Made by a program: the position numbers and the translations under genes. Under the pieces are notes generated by a model. The model saw nothing but the letters and a program-made list of their open reading frames with translations. It was not told the origin of the DNA and made no database searches. Of a DNA stretch of 14,810 bases, positions 14,631 through 14,810 are shown one piece after another. This DNA comes from Candidatus Sulfotelmatobacter sp. (GTDB lineage Bacteria > Acidobacteriota > Terriglobia > Terriglobales > SbA1): NCBI GenBank assembly GCA_030151135.1, contig JASLEQ010000762.1, forward strand, positions 1-14,810, given 5' to 3'. Position 1 is the stretch's first letter; the number at the start of each line of letters is the position of its first letter.

Positions 14631-14810
14631 TCCAACTACCTCCCATGCAGACGTTCAGATGCCAAAAATGGTTATGAAGTTAGGGTCTTCCTCTGGAGAA
14701 ACCGTTGCCACAATTCGAGAGAAACCTAGACTTGGCGTGGCTTCCGCTTGGTCGCGAGTACAGGAAAAGCTGTAGGGCGCATCGGCTCTCCAGCGTGGCG
14801 CGCTAACCTG
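14631..14810. other. Upstream region of the VWFA gene; no gene recognised
   Basis: These last 180 bases hold the VWFA gene's leader and ribosome binding site at 14639-14644. A 38-codon rightward frame (14659-14775) has no ribosome binding site or recognisable motif and is not called. No clear promoter boxes were found on the minus strand. Confidence 0.4.

Noticed and set aside
14659..14775. 38-codon rightward open frame near the right edge
   Set aside because: No ribosome binding site, no recognisable motif and overlap with the VWFA gene's probable promoter region.

Overview
The window looks like chromosomal DNA from an Acidobacteriota bacterium, probably of the Terriglobia/Acidobacteriales type. 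The strongest taxonomic clue is the leftward gene at 13557-14630, which encodes a secreted von Willebrand A protein of the acidobacterial VWFA-related type (TIGR03436-like). Moderately high GC, frequent GTG/TTG starts, an outer-membrane beta-barrel ending in Phe, and several signal-peptide and lipoprotein proteins fit a Gram-negative-type envelope in that phylum. No tRNA, rRNA, CRISPR array, insertion sequence or phage gene was seen. All assignments come from reading the translated sequence; no database search was run.

Left arm (1-4840, minus strand): a two-gene leftward unit. First is a very large (about 1395 aa) exported protein with many TPR repeats and a C-terminal outer-membrane beta-barrel. 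Its architecture is that of exopolysaccharide exporters such as BcsC, PgaA and PelB. Sixteen bases behind it comes the start of a membrane flippase of the Wzx/polysaccharide-transporter type, which runs off the window. A 231-base divergent regulatory region (4841-5071) with inverted and direct repeats separates this arm from the rightward genes.

Central arm (5072-11653, plus strand): six closely spaced genes. They encode a multi-spanning membrane protein of the PTPS-related/GT-C glycosyltransferase-like family; a membrane-anchored protein with an NTF2-like region and two repeated FxLYD-like beta domains; an exported Ig-like (Big_1-like) protein overlapping the previous gene by 38 bases; a small exported NTF2-like protein; a lipoprotein related to GH99/GH71 glycoside hydrolases; and a cytoplasmic nucleotidyltransferase-fold protein (NTP_transf_5-like). 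Together with the divergent flippase and TPR-barrel protein, this reads as a surface-glycan assembly, modification and export locus. The polymer is unknown and the combination matches no standard Pel, Pga, Bcs or alginate operon.

Right arm (11752-13537, plus strand): three consecutive response regulators. The first two are bare receiver domains; the third carries a receiver plus a LuxR/NarL-type DNA-binding domain. No histidine kinase is present. A terminator-like hairpin and an 8+8 bp inverted repeat lie between the first and second. The last response regulator converges, with a 19-base gap, on the leftward VWFA gene. The final 180 bases hold that gene's upstream region and no recognisable gene.
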